This document shows positions 9,668 through 18,326 of a stretch of 64,000 nucleotides of DNA, in pieces. The position numbers and the translations under genes were made by a program. The DNA lies in NCBI RefSeq assembly GCF_022758235.1, contig NZ_JALEBG010000001.1, positions 992,001-1,056,000 on the forward strand, written 5' to 3'. This DNA comes from Pontibacter liquoris. Lineage in GTDB: Bacteria; Bacteroidota; Bacteroidia; Cytophagales; Hymenobacteraceae. Each line of letters opens with the position of its first letter. Positions within the stretch are counted from its first letter, which is position 1. Under the pieces are notes generated by a model that was given only the letters and a program-made list of their open reading frames with translations, did no database searches and had not been told where the DNA came from.

Positions 9668-11020
9668 CTAATTAAACCTAAGTATAAAGGCTGTGCCTAC
9701 CCCTTCTGCTGACTGCACCTGAATAGTGCCGCGGTGCAGCAGCACAATCTGCTTGCACAGGCTCAGACCAATGCCGCTTCCCTGCTTTTTGGTGCTGAAA
9801 AACGGGATAAAGATCTTTTCCTGAATGGCTTCGGACATGCCCGCACCGTTATCTTCAATTTTGATCACTATTTTGCCGCCTGCCGTGCTGTACGCCGACA
9901 AGATGATTGTAGGATCGGGGCGCTCTTTTACTGCTTCCATCGCATTCACGAGCAGGTTAATGAGCACCTGGTCCAGCAGGTTGGCGTCTGCCTGCAGCGT
10001 GAGCGAAGGATCTTTCAGCACAATCTCCAGCCGGATATGCTTCTGCCCGAGCGTAGGCTGCATGAGTTGCTGCAGGTTTGTAAAGGTCTCTTTCAGAGAA
10101 ACCGTGTCTTCGTTCAGTTTGGTGATCCTGCTCAGGTTCCGATACGTGGTGGCAAATTTCAGCAGGCCTTCGCTCCGGCGCTTGATGGTGCTGACGCCTA
10201 TTTCCAGATCTTCCACGTCATCAGCAGCAGCTCCCCTGATCACGGTTTCGTGCAGGCGGTTCTTCAGGGTGTCGGCAAGCGACGAGATGGGCGCTACGGA
10301 GTTCATGATCTCATGCGTCATCACGTTCAGGAGCTTCTGCCAGGCCTGTGCTTCTGTTTCATCCAGCGCCTCGTTTACGTTCTGAAAAGCAACCAGTTTA
10401 TACTTGTGCCCTTCACTCTGAAATGCCGTGGCCGACAACAAGACCTTTACTGCATTCTTCTCCAGCAGAAATGTGTGAATCGTAGCGACTTTATTCTGGC
10501 CCGGCTGCAGCTGCAGCACTTCCTCGTATAGTTCTTTGTCGCGCTTCTCCAACGTATGGATCGTTTTCATGTGGGGCACCTGCAAGAGCTTTTTAAGTGT
10601 TTCGTTCATCAACAGCACTTCCCCGCTCTCGCTGTCATACGACATGATGCCCGTGTCTACCAGCTCCAGGATCAGCTGCAGTTGCTGGTGCTGGGCTTCT
10701 CTTTCTTTGCTGATGGTTTTAAAGGTGGTGTTGATCTCATTGAAGCCTTTCCGCAACTGAAGCAGGTCAGAGGGCGCGTGCTTCTCATCAAAGTAACGGG
10801 TAAAGTCGCGGTAATGGACCGATTCTACAAACTGGTTGAGCTCCAGCTGTGCCTTCCGCAGAAAGCGAATGAGCTCCACAACCTGGTAAACAGCCAGCGG
10901 CAGCAGAAAGACAAGCACCTCCGACAGGCCATTGACGATTACGATGGCGGGTATACTTAAAGTGAGGCAAAGCAGGGCAATGCGGAGGATCAGCCGGCCT
11001 TCAAAGTTCTTAAAGCCCAT
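9668..11020 (-). CDS. Sensor histidine kinase (NtrB/NtrY-like partner of the sigma54 regulator)
   Basis: The 450-residue kinase has two N-terminal membrane helices (about 10-52). A HAMP/coiled-coil-like stretch with AQHQQLQ follows, then a PAS-like region (120-215). The HisKA dimerisation helix holds the phosphorylated His in NVMTHEIMNS (about H236), and the HATPase_c domain has N, G1 (IEDNGAGM), F (IFIPFFSTKK) and G2 (GSGIGLSLCK) boxes. Its start overlaps the 3' end of the response-regulator gene by 11 bp, so the two are translationally linked. It probably phosphorylates that regulator in response to an envelope signal. The periplasmic loop is too short to suggest a ligand. Confidence 0.93.
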   Translation of the reverse strand: MGFKNFEGRLILRIALLCLTLSIPAIVIVNGLSEVLVFLLPLAVYQVVELIRFLRKAQLELNQFVESVHYRDFTRYFDEKHAPSDLLQLRKGFNEINTTFKTISKEREAQHQQLQLILELVDTGIMSYDSESGEVLLMNETLKKLLQVPHMKTIHTLEKRDKELYEEVLQLQPGQNKVATIHTFLLEKNAVKVLLSATAFQSEGHKYKLVAFQNVNEALDETEAQAWQKLLNVMTHEIMNSVAPISSLADTLKNRLHETVIRGAAADDVEDLEIGVSTIKRRSEGLLKFATTYRNLSRITKLNEDTVSLKETFTNLQQLMQPTLGQKHIRLEIVLKDPSLTLQADANLLDQVLINLLVNAMEAVKERPDPTIILSAYSTAGGKIVIKIEDNGAGMSEAIQEKIFIPFFSTKKQGSGIGLSLCKQIVLLHRGTIQVQSAEGVGTAFILRFN

Positions 11021-12368
11021 ACTTGCTCAAACGTCTATACAGTGCCGTGCGGGTAATACCCAGCTCTTTCGAGGCTTTTGTCAGGTTGCCGCCGTGTGTC
11101 TCGAGCACTTTCAGGATGGTGGCTTTCTCCAGTTCTTCCAGGTTGGTAGCCTGCGCGGCAGCCTTCAGGGCCGGCGCTGTTTCGATCGGGGAGAAAAGGA
11201 TGTCGCTGCCTTCCAGCACGTCCGTATCCGCCATAATCACGGCCCGCTCGATGGCATACTGCAGCTCGCGCACATTGCCCGGATAAGGATAGCGCAGGAG
11301 TTTTTCGCGCGCTTCTTTGGTTAGTTCCGGGGCGGGCTTCAGATACTTGTTGGCATAAACCGTTATGAAATGGTTGGCCAGCAGAATGATGTCCGCACCG
11401 CGTTCGCGCAGCGGGGGCACGGTTATCTCCACCGTATTGATGCGGTAAATAAGATCTTTGCGGAAGCGCGCCTCATTGGCCATCTCCGTCAGCGACACAT
11501 TGGTGGCACACAGCAGGCGTACATCAATGTCGGTGGGCTCGTTGGCACCCACCCGGATCACCTGCCGGTTCTGCAGCACGCTGAGCAGCTTGGACTGCTG
11601 GTGCAGCGAAATGTTACCGATCTCATCCAGGAATATCGTGCCTTTATGGGCGGCCTCAAACCGGCCGGCGCGGTCTTCGCGGGCATCGGTAAAGGCGCCT
11701 TTTTTATGCCCGAACAGCTCCGTTTCAAACAGCGACTCAGTCAGGGCGCCAACATCCACTTTCACAAAAGGCTTGTCGGCCCGCAGCGATTGCTGGTGAA
11801 TGGCTTTAGCGATGAGCTCTTTGCCGGTGCCGTTCTCGCCCAGAATCAGGATATTGGCATCGGTAGGCGCTACTTTTCTGATCTTGAAAAATATATCCTG
11901 CATTACCTCCGATTCGCCCAGCAGTTCGGTACCGGTCGCGGCCGTTCTGCCCGTGAGTGAGGTTGTTTTAGCGCCATTTTCTTTCCGGTCGAGGGCATCC
12001 TGCAGCGTGCCCAGCAGCTTGTCGTTGTGCCAGGGCTTTACTACAAAATCAAAAGCGCCCTCTTTCAACGACCGGATCGCCAGGTCGATATCGCCATAGG
12101 CCGTGATCATAATCACCGCCGCTTCTGATTTGAGAGACTTGATTTTCCGGAGCCAGAAAAGCCCTTCATTGCCGGTGTTGATCGAGCTGGCAAAGTTCAT
12201 ATCGAGCAGGATGGCATCAAACGTATGCTGGGCCAGCAGCGCGGGGATCTGCTCCGGATTCTTCTCTGTGATAATTTCCTTTACCTGCGGCCGCAGCAAC
12301 AGGCGCACCGCCGTGAGTACGTCGGTATCATCATCCACAACCAGAATAGAGGCCTTTTTTAATAACAT
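11010..12368 (-). CDS. NtrC-type sigma54-dependent response regulator
   Basis: The 452-residue protein starts at the ATG at 12368 (MLLKKASILVVDDD); an in-frame extension to 12461 has no family match. Domains: receiver (1-125, phospho-acceptor D56 in ILLDMNF), AAA+ (about 155-385, Walker A GENGTGKE, Walker B FLDEIGN) and Fis-type helix-turn-helix at the C-terminus (GNLTKASKELGITRTALYRR). The sigma54-contact loop reads GAFTDA instead of the canonical GAFTGA, a variant I believe is common in this phylum. It is divergent from the FtsX/MacB permease gene, and the palindromes at 12465-12501 are its likely binding sites. Confidence 0.94.
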   Translation of the reverse strand: MLLKKASILVVDDDTDVLTAVRLLLRPQVKEIITEKNPEQIPALLAQHTFDAILLDMNFASSINTGNEGLFWLRKIKSLKSEAAVIMITAYGDIDLAIRSLKEGAFDFVVKPWHNDKLLGTLQDALDRKENGAKTTSLTGRTAATGTELLGESEVMQDIFFKIRKVAPTDANILILGENGTGKELIAKAIHQQSLRADKPFVKVDVGALTESLFETELFGHKKGAFTDAREDRAGRFEAAHKGTIFLDEIGNISLHQQSKLLSVLQNRQVIRVGANEPTDIDVRLLCATNVSLTEMANEARFRKDLIYRINTVEITVPPLRERGADIILLANHFITVYANKYLKPAPELTKEAREKLLRYPYPGNVRELQYAIERAVIMADTDVLEGSDILFSPIETAPALKAAAQATNLEELEKATILKVLETHGGNLTKASKELGITRTALYRRLSKYGL

Positions 12369-12464
12369 AAGCAGATCAGGTATAGCAATGAAAGAAACTA
12401 TAATTATGCCACTATTGCAACAGCCTGAATATGAAGCCCCAGGCCAGCCCGGTAAACACAACTA

Positions 12465-12501
12465 CGTGCAAATTCGCACGGCTGGTGTGCGATTTCGCAC
12501 G
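12465..12501. promoter_or_regulatory. Pair of tandem palindromes, likely enhancer sites for the NtrC-type regulator
   Basis: Two near-identical palindromic sites are present: CGTGCAAATTCGCACG (12465-12480) and TGTGCGATTTCGCACG (12486-12501). Both fit GTGCRAnnTYGCAC. Their centres are 21 bp apart, two helical turns. They lie about 65-85 bp upstream of a sigma54-like promoter in the divergent gap. This is the arrangement expected of upstream activator sequences bound by Fis-type HTH dimers of NtrC-class regulators. That the adjacent regulator binds them is inference. Confidence 0.7.
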
Positions 12502-12555
12502 CATCAATATTATGTTATACTTTGTAAGTCACTGAAAGACAATAGTATATTTATC

Positions 12556-12570
12556 TGGCATTTGTTCTGT
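12556..12570 (+). promoter_or_regulatory. Candidate sigma54 (-24/-12) promoter for the ABC permease
   Basis: TGGCATTTGTTCTGT matches the -24 block TGGCA fully. It has TG at the expected -12 position, but GT replaces the usual GC, so the match is imperfect. It lies about 55 bp downstream of the palindrome pair and about 85 bp before the permease ATG. Context (a sigma54 activator next door) strengthens the call. Confidence 0.45.
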
Positions 12571-12653
12571 TTACGGCTCTGGCAGATGCGGATGGTGCTT
12601 CGTCTGCCAACACTGCCAACAATTATATCTCCGGACTTAGTAAATTTAAACCT

Positions 12654-15080
12654 ATGCTACGCAACTACTTCAAAACCGCCTACCGAAACCTGATCCGGCA
12701 CAAGGGATTTACTATCATCAACATTGCCGGGCTGGCCCTGGGCCTCACGGCCTGCCTGCTCATCGGCCTTTTTGTGTATGATGAGCTGCAATATGATAAG
12801 TTTTTGCCGGAAGGCGAGCAGGTCTACCGCATCTACGACGAGGTGAGCAGTCCGGATGGTGATGAAACCGTACTCCCAACGCCGCCCCCATTTGCCACCA
12901 CGCTGGACGAGAATTTCCCGGAAGTGGAGCAGACGGTGCGCATCCTCATGCAACCCTTCGATGGGCAGAATCTGGTGGAGTGGGGCGAGAAGCGGACGTA
13001 TGAACAGGGCGAGTTCATTGCGGATCCGGGCTTTTTCAAGATCTTTCCGCTTTCCTTCAAGTATGGCTCCCCCGAAAAAGCGCTGGATGACCCTTCCTCC
13101 ATCGTGGTATCGGATAAGTTTGCCCAAAAAGTATTCGGCAACATAGATCCTGTGGGGCAGAAGCTAACCGTGAACAAGCAGCCCTTCCTGGTGCGGGGCG
13201 TTTTTGAAAGCAACCCTAAATTCCATATGCCGGTTAACTTTGTCCTGTCGCTGAAAGCGGCGGAGTTCCCCCCTGAGCGCATGAAAAGCTGGGGCTGGCA
13301 GCAGTTTTTTACTTACGTAAAGCTGCGGGAGGGCGCTGATCCATCGCTTACCCAGGCCAAGTTCCGCGACATCGTGAAGAAGCAGGTCGACCCGTCCACC
13401 AACGAGCCCTATAAGTATAAGCCTTACTTTCAGCCCCTAAGCAAGGTCTACTTATACTCGGCCAGCTTTAAGTATAACCTGTTTCTGAAAGGAAATATTA
13501 CCTATGTGAAGGCGCTCAGCATTATTGCCATTTTCATCTTGCTGATTGCCTGCTTCAACTTCGTGAACCTCGCCACAGCCAAATCCATGCAGCGGGCAAA
13601 GGAGGTAGGCGTGCGCAAAGCCATAGGTGCCAGCCGAAGCCAGCTGATGCAGCAGTTTCTTGCTGAGACCCTGCTGCTCACCCTTATTAGTGTGATCTTT
13701 GCCGCCGCGCTTACTTCGCTGGTGCTGCCTTCACTCAATGCTTTTACCGGCAAGGAAATGTCGTTTAATATCTTCTCGAACCCCCAGCTGTTATTGCTCC
13801 TGCTGGGCTTAACCCTGGTGGTGGGCATGCTGGCGGGTTTTTACCCGGCCCTGGTGCTGTCGGGCTTTAACCCGGTACGGGTGCTCAAGGGAGCCGTGGT
13901 GAGCGACAGCCGGATCGGCAAGGTGCAGTGGCTGCGGCACGGGCTGATTGTGGTGCAGTTCGCCGTATCCATTTTCCTCATCATCAGTGCCGTGATCGTG
14001 TTCCGGCAGGTTTCTTACCTGCATAACAAGGACCTGGGCTTTAACCGCGACCAGATCATGTTCTTCCAGATGCGGGGAGATAACATGTTTGAGAGCTATG
14101 AGACGTTTAAACAAGAGCTTAAAAAGTTGCCGGGGGTAGCGAATGTGTCCATGGGCTACGGTTTTCCGGGTGACGCGACAGCCGGGGATGGAATCAACGT
14201 GCCCCGGAACGGCGAGCAGGTGCGGCACCACGTCACGCAATTAATGATCGATTATGATTACCTGAAAACCCTTAATGTGAAACTGGTAGCGGGGCGGCCC
14301 TTTTCCAAAGAGTATAAAACGGATACGGACCACGCGTTCATGCTCAACGAAACAGCCGTGCGGGAGCTGGGCTATGGCTCGCCCGAAAAAGCGCTGGGCC
14401 AGCCCCTGTCCTGGAACGTGTGGAGCGACACCAATCCCGACACGCTGAAAGAAGGCAAGATCATTGGCGTGGTCAGGGACTTCCACTACAAGAGCCTGTA
14501 CGACAAAATGGAGCCCACCGTGCTGCAGATATTTCCGCCCGCTTACTGGAAAGTGGCCGTGAAAATGAAGGCTGGCAATATTCCGCATACCATTGACCAG
14601 GTGACGAAAGTATGGAACAAGTATGCGCCGGATTACCCCATCGAATACATTTTTATGGACGACAACTTCCAGAAGATGTATAAGGCCGAGGACAAGCTCA
14701 AGTCGCTGCTGTGGATCTTTACGGGCGTGGCCATCTTTGTCGCTTGCCTGGGCCTGTTCGGGCTGGCGGCATATGCAGCCGAGCGCCGCAAAAAAGAGAT
14801 CGGCATCCGCAAAGTGCTCGGAGCAGATACCTCGGCCATTGTAGCGCTGCTCTCCAAAGAATTCCTCAAACTGGTGCTGGTAGCGGCGCTAATCGCTTTC
14901 CCGCTGGCCTGGTACGCCATGAGCGTGTGGCTGCAGGACTTTGCTTACCGCATCAGCATACCGCTGTGGGCATTTGTGACGGCCGGTCTGGTCGCTGCCA
15001 TTGTGGCTTTCCTTACCATCAGTTACCAGGCTTTTAAGGCGGCCACCGCCGACCCCGTGCTGAACCTGCGGACGGAATAG
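12654..15080 (+). CDS. ABC transporter permease, MacB/FtsX family
   Basis: This 808-residue protein has the standard Bacteroidota layout. It opens with NLIRHKGFTIINIAGLALGL and an N-terminal helix, followed by a MacB periplasmic core domain (about 50-245). A first FtsX bundle follows (RAKEVGVRKAIGASRSQLMQQFLAE), then a central pair of helices, a second periplasmic domain and a second FtsX bundle (RRKKEIGIRKVLGADTSAIV). Such proteins work with a separate ATPase in mechanotransmission or lipoprotein/lipid export; no ATPase gene is in the window. The adjacent sigma54 regulator and sites suggest stress-inducible expression. Confidence 0.93.
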   Translation: MLRNYFKTAYRNLIRHKGFTIINIAGLALGLTACLLIGLFVYDELQYDKFLPEGEQVYRIYDEVSSPDGDETVLPTPPPFATTLDENFPEVEQTVRILMQPFDGQNLVEWGEKRTYEQGEFIADPGFFKIFPLSFKYGSPEKALDDPSSIVVSDKFAQKVFGNIDPVGQKLTVNKQPFLVRGVFESNPKFHMPVNFVLSLKAAEFPPERMKSWGWQQFFTYVKLREGADPSLTQAKFRDIVKKQVDPSTNEPYKYKPYFQPLSKVYLYSASFKYNLFLKGNITYVKALSIIAIFILLIACFNFVNLATAKSMQRAKEVGVRKAIGASRSQLMQQFLAETLLLTLISVIFAAALTSLVLPSLNAFTGKEMSFNIFSNPQLLLLLLGLTLVVGMLAGFYPALVLSGFNPVRVLKGAVVSDSRIGKVQWLRHGLIVVQFAVSIFLIISAVIVFRQVSYLHNKDLGFNRDQIMFFQMRGDNMFESYETFKQELKKLPGVANVSMGYGFPGDATAGDGINVPRNGEQVRHHVTQLMIDYDYLKTLNVKLVAGRPFSKEYKTDTDHAFMLNETAVRELGYGSPEKALGQPLSWNVWSDTNPDTLKEGKIIGVVRDFHYKSLYDKMEPTVLQIFPPAYWKVAVKMKAGNIPHTIDQVTKVWNKYAPDYPIEYIFMDDNFQKMYKAEDKLKSLLWIFTGVAIFVACLGLFGLAAYAAERRKKEIGIRKVLGADTSAIVALLSKEFLKLVLVAALIAFPLAWYAMSVWLQDFAYRISIPLWAFVTAGLVAAIVAFLTISYQAFKAATADPVLNLRTE

Positions 15081-15123
15081 GCTGATAAGTTCGGTTATAC
15101 TTTGCAGGATTGACTAGGCTTAC

Positions 15124-15200
15124 GAAGCAGTTTTGTAGCAGTCCCTTTTTATAAGCAAACGAATGCTTGCCTGTAAAAGAGGGCTGCTACAACTGCTTTT
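15124..15200 (+). terminator. Long imperfect hairpin terminator after the ABC permease
   Basis: Arms at 15124-15149 (AAGCAGTTTTGTAGCAGTCC plus CTTTT) and 15174-15200 (AAAAGAGGG CTGCTACAACTGCTTTTT) pair over about 23 bp with a bulge and one or two mismatches, ending in a T run. The loop is about 24 nt. It sits between the permease stop (15080) and the BlaI operators and could terminate in either direction. Confidence 0.7.
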
Positions 15201-15267
15201 TGCAGCTGTCTGCCAGTTTCTAAGTAAAAGGGAGCATGATCCGAAATCCTAATGCAGCAGGCTCCGT

Positions 15268-15321
15268 ACTAATAGATTAGTTTTAATACTAATACATTAG
15301 GATTTATACTAATAGATTAGT
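15268..15321. promoter_or_regulatory. Three phased BlaI/MecI-type operators
   Basis: The palindrome ACTAATAnATTAGT occurs three times at exact 20-bp steps: 15268-15281 (perfect half-sites), 15288-15301 (one end base changed) and 15308-15321. The dyad has the TACTA/TAGTA style of BlaI/MecI/CopY winged-helix operators and lies just upstream of the BlaI-family gene. All sites fall on the same helix face, which suits cooperative binding and autorepression. Binding itself is inferred. Confidence 0.85.
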
Positions 15322-15343
15322 AGTATTGGGAAATATTACCGCT

Positions 15344-15709
15344 ATGCAGAAATTAGGAAAAAGAGAAGAGCAGATCATGCAGGTTGTCTGGAAGCTGGGG
15401 AAAGCCTTTATCAAAGAGGTGATTGATGAGCTGCCGGAGCCCAAACCACACTACAACACCGTGGCTACCATGGTGAAGATCCTGACCGAAAAAGGATTTT
15501 TAAGTGCCGAGAAGCTGGGAAACATGTATCAATATACGCCCCAGGTGTCCCTGGCCGACTACCGACAGCAGGATGTGGCTAGCATCAAGCAAAAGTACTT
15601 TGGCAACTCCTTTACCAGAATGATCACGCATTTTGCAAAAGAGGAGAAGCTCTCGGACGACGAAATTGATGAACTGGTGCGCATTATTAAATTACAGAAG
15701 AACAGCTAA
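15344..15709 (+). CDS. BlaI/MecI/CopY family transcriptional repressor
   Basis: This is a 121-residue winged-helix repressor when started at the ATG at 15344 (MQKLGKREEQIMQVVWKLGK). A TTG 18 bp upstream is in frame but less likely. The N-terminal wHTH includes PKPHYNTVATMVKILTEKGF, the recognition helix region. The C-terminal half (RMITHFAKEEKLSDDEIDEL) forms the dimerisation arm, where BlaI/MecI are cleaved when their sensor is activated. Three operators lie immediately upstream and a BlaR1-like peptidase follows 12 bp downstream. This implies a derepression circuit, although no beta-lactamase gene is present. Confidence 0.95.
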   Translation: MQKLGKREEQIMQVVWKLGKAFIKEVIDELPEPKPHYNTVATMVKILTEKGFLSAEKLGNMYQYTPQVSLADYRQQDVASIKQKYFGNSFTRMITHFAKEEKLSDDEIDELVRIIKLQKNS

Positions 15710-15721
15710 ATCTCAAAAACG

Positions 15722-18079
15722 ATGATCGCCTTACTGCTAAAAGCTTCTTTTGCCCTGGGCGTTGCCCTCTTATTTTACAAGCTGCTGCTGCAGCAGGAGA
15801 GCTTCTTCAGGGCCAACAGGATTTACCTGCTCGGCTGTATTGTGCTGGCCTTTGCCTTGCCGTTTGTTAACCTGCCGCAACTGGTAAGCAGGCAAGGCTA
15901 CCTAGCAACTGTTTTTGAACGCGCACCTTTCTTTGGGCAAGATAACACATCAGCACAGCAAAGCAGGGCAGCAGACCAAGAGGAAATAACAGGAGGTGTA
16001 CGAAAAGAAGCCGTAACGCAAATCCCATATAACGGGCCGCAGGAGGAAGCCCCTAATGAGTTGCAGCAGTACCGTGCAAACGAGCAGGCGCAAACCACAG
16101 CTTTGCCGGCCAGCAGCGGACAAACGTTCAGCCTTGTTTTCTGGCTCGCGATGTTATACTTCTTTGGGGTAGCGGTTTTCGGGGTCAGCCTGCTCCTGCA
16201 GGTAGGCAGCATCTTTTACAAGGTCTATAAAGCTACCGATAAGATAGAAGATGGCGACTGCGTGCTTGTGAACACAGCCGAACGGCAGGCTCCCTGCTCA
16301 TTTTTCCACTACATCTTTATTTACCCGGATGAGTATGATTTCGAGACATACGAGCAGATTATCGCCCATGAGAAGATCCATGTCCGGCTGGGCCATAGCC
16401 TGGACCTGCTGCTGGCCGAAATAACCGTGATCATCCTGTGGTTTAACCCGCTGGCCTGGCTGATGAAGCGCGAAATTGAGAAGAACATTGAATACCAGAC
16501 CGATGCCGCGCTGCTGGAAAAAGTACCGGTGAGCCGCGACCGCTACCAGCTGAACCTGCTGCAGATTGCTGTGCCCCACAAGCCGCTCAGCATTACCACC
16601 AACTATAATCAATCACTGTTAAAGCAACGGATCATGAAGATGAATGCTAAAAAATCAACGCCGCACGCCTACTGGAAATATGCTTTCCTGGCGCCCCTGT
16701 TTTTCGGAACGCTACTGCTGCTCAACGAACCAGCCAGCAGCCAGAACAGATCACAAACAGATGCTAAGATAGAGCCAGTACCTGTGGCCGCCACTGCCCT
16801 TGCTCCGCAAACGGTACCAAATCCGGAAGCAGCGCCGGCCGGAAAAGGCAAGAAAACCAAAGTGCTAAATGAAAAAGTAAAGGAGAAAGTAAAAGAGCGG
16901 GCCGGAAAAAACAAGGGCTTTTCGCTCAACATCCAGGGCGACAAAGTCGATCTGTCGCAGGGCTATTGGTATAACAGCCAGGAAAACGGGCAGTACTGCC
17001 TCGAGCTGAAAGGCAGCAAAGGCTCCTCGAACTGGAACATGAACCGCTGTTTCGACAAAGGGCTCTTCCAAAAGAAAGGCAATGATACGTTTGTGATGAC
17101 GCGGGAAGCCGGCACGCTGCAGTTGTCGGGCAACCTGGAGGCCGAGGCCGGACAAGGCAAGTATACCTTTACCCCGGATGCTTCCTTTAAAAAGTACCTG
17201 GCCGATAACCGCATCAATTCAGACGACAAGAACCTGCTGTTTCACTTGTTTTTCGGGAACGTAGACAGAAGCTACATCAGCTACCTGAAACAAAACTACG
17301 AAGAGGTAGAAGGGGAGCGCCTGCAGGAGCTGGCCATTTTCGATATCTCGAAGACAGACTTTCAGCAGTATGTAGCGCTATTCCAAAAGTATAGCAACAA
17401 AAAGCCGTCCTTACAGGAGGTGGTGGAAGCGCGTATCCAAGGCATAGACGAGGCGTATGTGCGGGAACTGGCCAGCGCCGGTTACAAGGATCTGAGCATG
17501 AAGAAAATGATGGAAGCCAAAATCCACGGAGTCAGCGACGACTATATCAAAGGCCTGCAGAAAGCGGGTTACGCCAATCTGCCCATCGACAAGGTCATCG
17601 AGACTAAAATATTTAATATCAGCCCCGAAAACATAAAGGAAATGCAAAGTCTGGGCTATGGTGAGCTTCCCCTCGACAAAATGGTCGAGCTGAGAGTACA
17701 TGGGATTAACAAAGCCTACTTACAGCAACTGAAAGATGCGGGGCTAAACAACCTGACGCTGGACCAGGTTATCCAGGCGAAGGTGATGGGCCTGGATGCT
17801 AATGACGTTAAAAAGTACAACGCGTTGGGCTTTAAGGGCATGGACTTTGAAAAGATGATCGCCGCCAAAATACACGGCGTGGATGCTGCTTTTGTGCAGG
17901 ACCTGAAAAAAGCCGGCTTCCCGAATTTGGATTTCGACGATGCGGTAGCGGCCAGGATACACGGCATCGACAGCAATTTTATCAACAAAGCCCGCAAAGA
18001 TGGCTACAACCTCAACAGTATCGATAAATACATCGAACTGAAAATTCACAGCATGGCCATGAAGTCGCTGAAAGAGTAA
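15722..18079 (+). CDS. M56 (BlaR1/MecR1-like) membrane metallopeptidase with repeat-built C-terminus
   Basis: The 785-residue inner-membrane protein opens with helices at about 1-55 and 135-160. It carries the zinc motif HEKIH (H216-H220) with the downstream Glu-containing WLMKREIEKNIEYQTDAALL, as in BlaR1. A further helix lies near 320. Residues about 395-500 form a region that I do not recognise. Residues about 564-785 consist of some seven to eight tandem units of 31-33 residues, of the style (A/V)EAKIHGID..YI..L..AGY.NL..DK. No penicillin-binding sensor domain is present, so the signal may be sensed by the repeats. It is coupled to the BlaI gene upstream and closed by the terminator at 18096. 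Confidence 0.92.
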   Translation: MIALLLKASFALGVALLFYKLLLQQESFFRANRIYLLGCIVLAFALPFVNLPQLVSRQGYLATVFERAPFFGQDNTSAQQSRAADQEEITGGVRKEAVTQIPYNGPQEEAPNELQQYRANEQAQTTALPASSGQTFSLVFWLAMLYFFGVAVFGVSLLLQVGSIFYKVYKATDKIEDGDCVLVNTAERQAPCSFFHYIFIYPDEYDFETYEQIIAHEKIHVRLGHSLDLLLAEITVIILWFNPLAWLMKREIEKNIEYQTDAALLEKVPVSRDRYQLNLLQIAVPHKPLSITTNYNQSLLKQRIMKMNAKKSTPHAYWKYAFLAPLFFGTLLLLNEPASSQNRSQTDAKIEPVPVAATALAPQTVPNPEAAPAGKGKKTKVLNEKVKEKVKERAGKNKGFSLNIQGDKVDLSQGYWYNSQENGQYCLELKGSKGSSNWNMNRCFDKGLFQKKGNDTFVMTREAGTLQLSGNLEAEAGQGKYTFTPDASFKKYLADNRINSDDKNLLFHLFFGNVDRSYISYLKQNYEEVEGERLQELAIFDISKTDFQQYVALFQKYSNKKPSLQEVVEARIQGIDEAYVRELASAGYKDLSMKKMMEAKIHGVSDDYIKGLQKAGYANLPIDKVIETKIFNISPENIKEMQSLGYGELPLDKMVELRVHGINKAYLQQLKDAGLNNLTLDQVIQAKVMGLDANDVKKYNALGFKGMDFEKMIAAKIHGVDAAFVQDLKKAGFPNLDFDDAVAARIHGIDSNFINKARKDGYNLNSIDKYIELKIHSMAMKSLKE

Positions 18080-18095
18080 GGCTGTTTGTTTGAAC

Positions 18096-18145
18096 GGGCA
18101 ACAGTAGGTTAGCCCTGCCGGTGTATACTTGCTGTTGCCCTTTTT
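18096..18145 (+). terminator. Rho-independent terminator of the BlaI-M56 operon
   Basis: A perfect 9-bp stem GGGCAACAG (18096-18104) / CTGTTGCCC (18132-18140) is followed by TTTTT (18141-18145). The 27-nt loop contains a TATACTT word. It lies 17 bp after the M56 stop codon. Confidence 0.8.
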
Positions 18146-18326
18146 ACCTTTCCTGGAATACTACTAAAAAGTAGCCGAAGGCGCGGGTATGTCCCTGCAG
18201 GAGCTTTTTATCAGCATTCCTTCCCTTTAAAGATTTGCGGATGCGTGCAACCATCGCCCTATCCGGTTGTCTTTAGCCTATAGCAGGTAAACCCCTCTCT
18301 TTACTATCACTTCTAAAATTTATACT

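Noticed and set aside
12581..12605. Second TGGCA (TGGCAGATGCGGATGG) as a sigma54 promoter for the permease
   Set aside because: The -12 GC is not at the required distance; the site at 12556 fits better.
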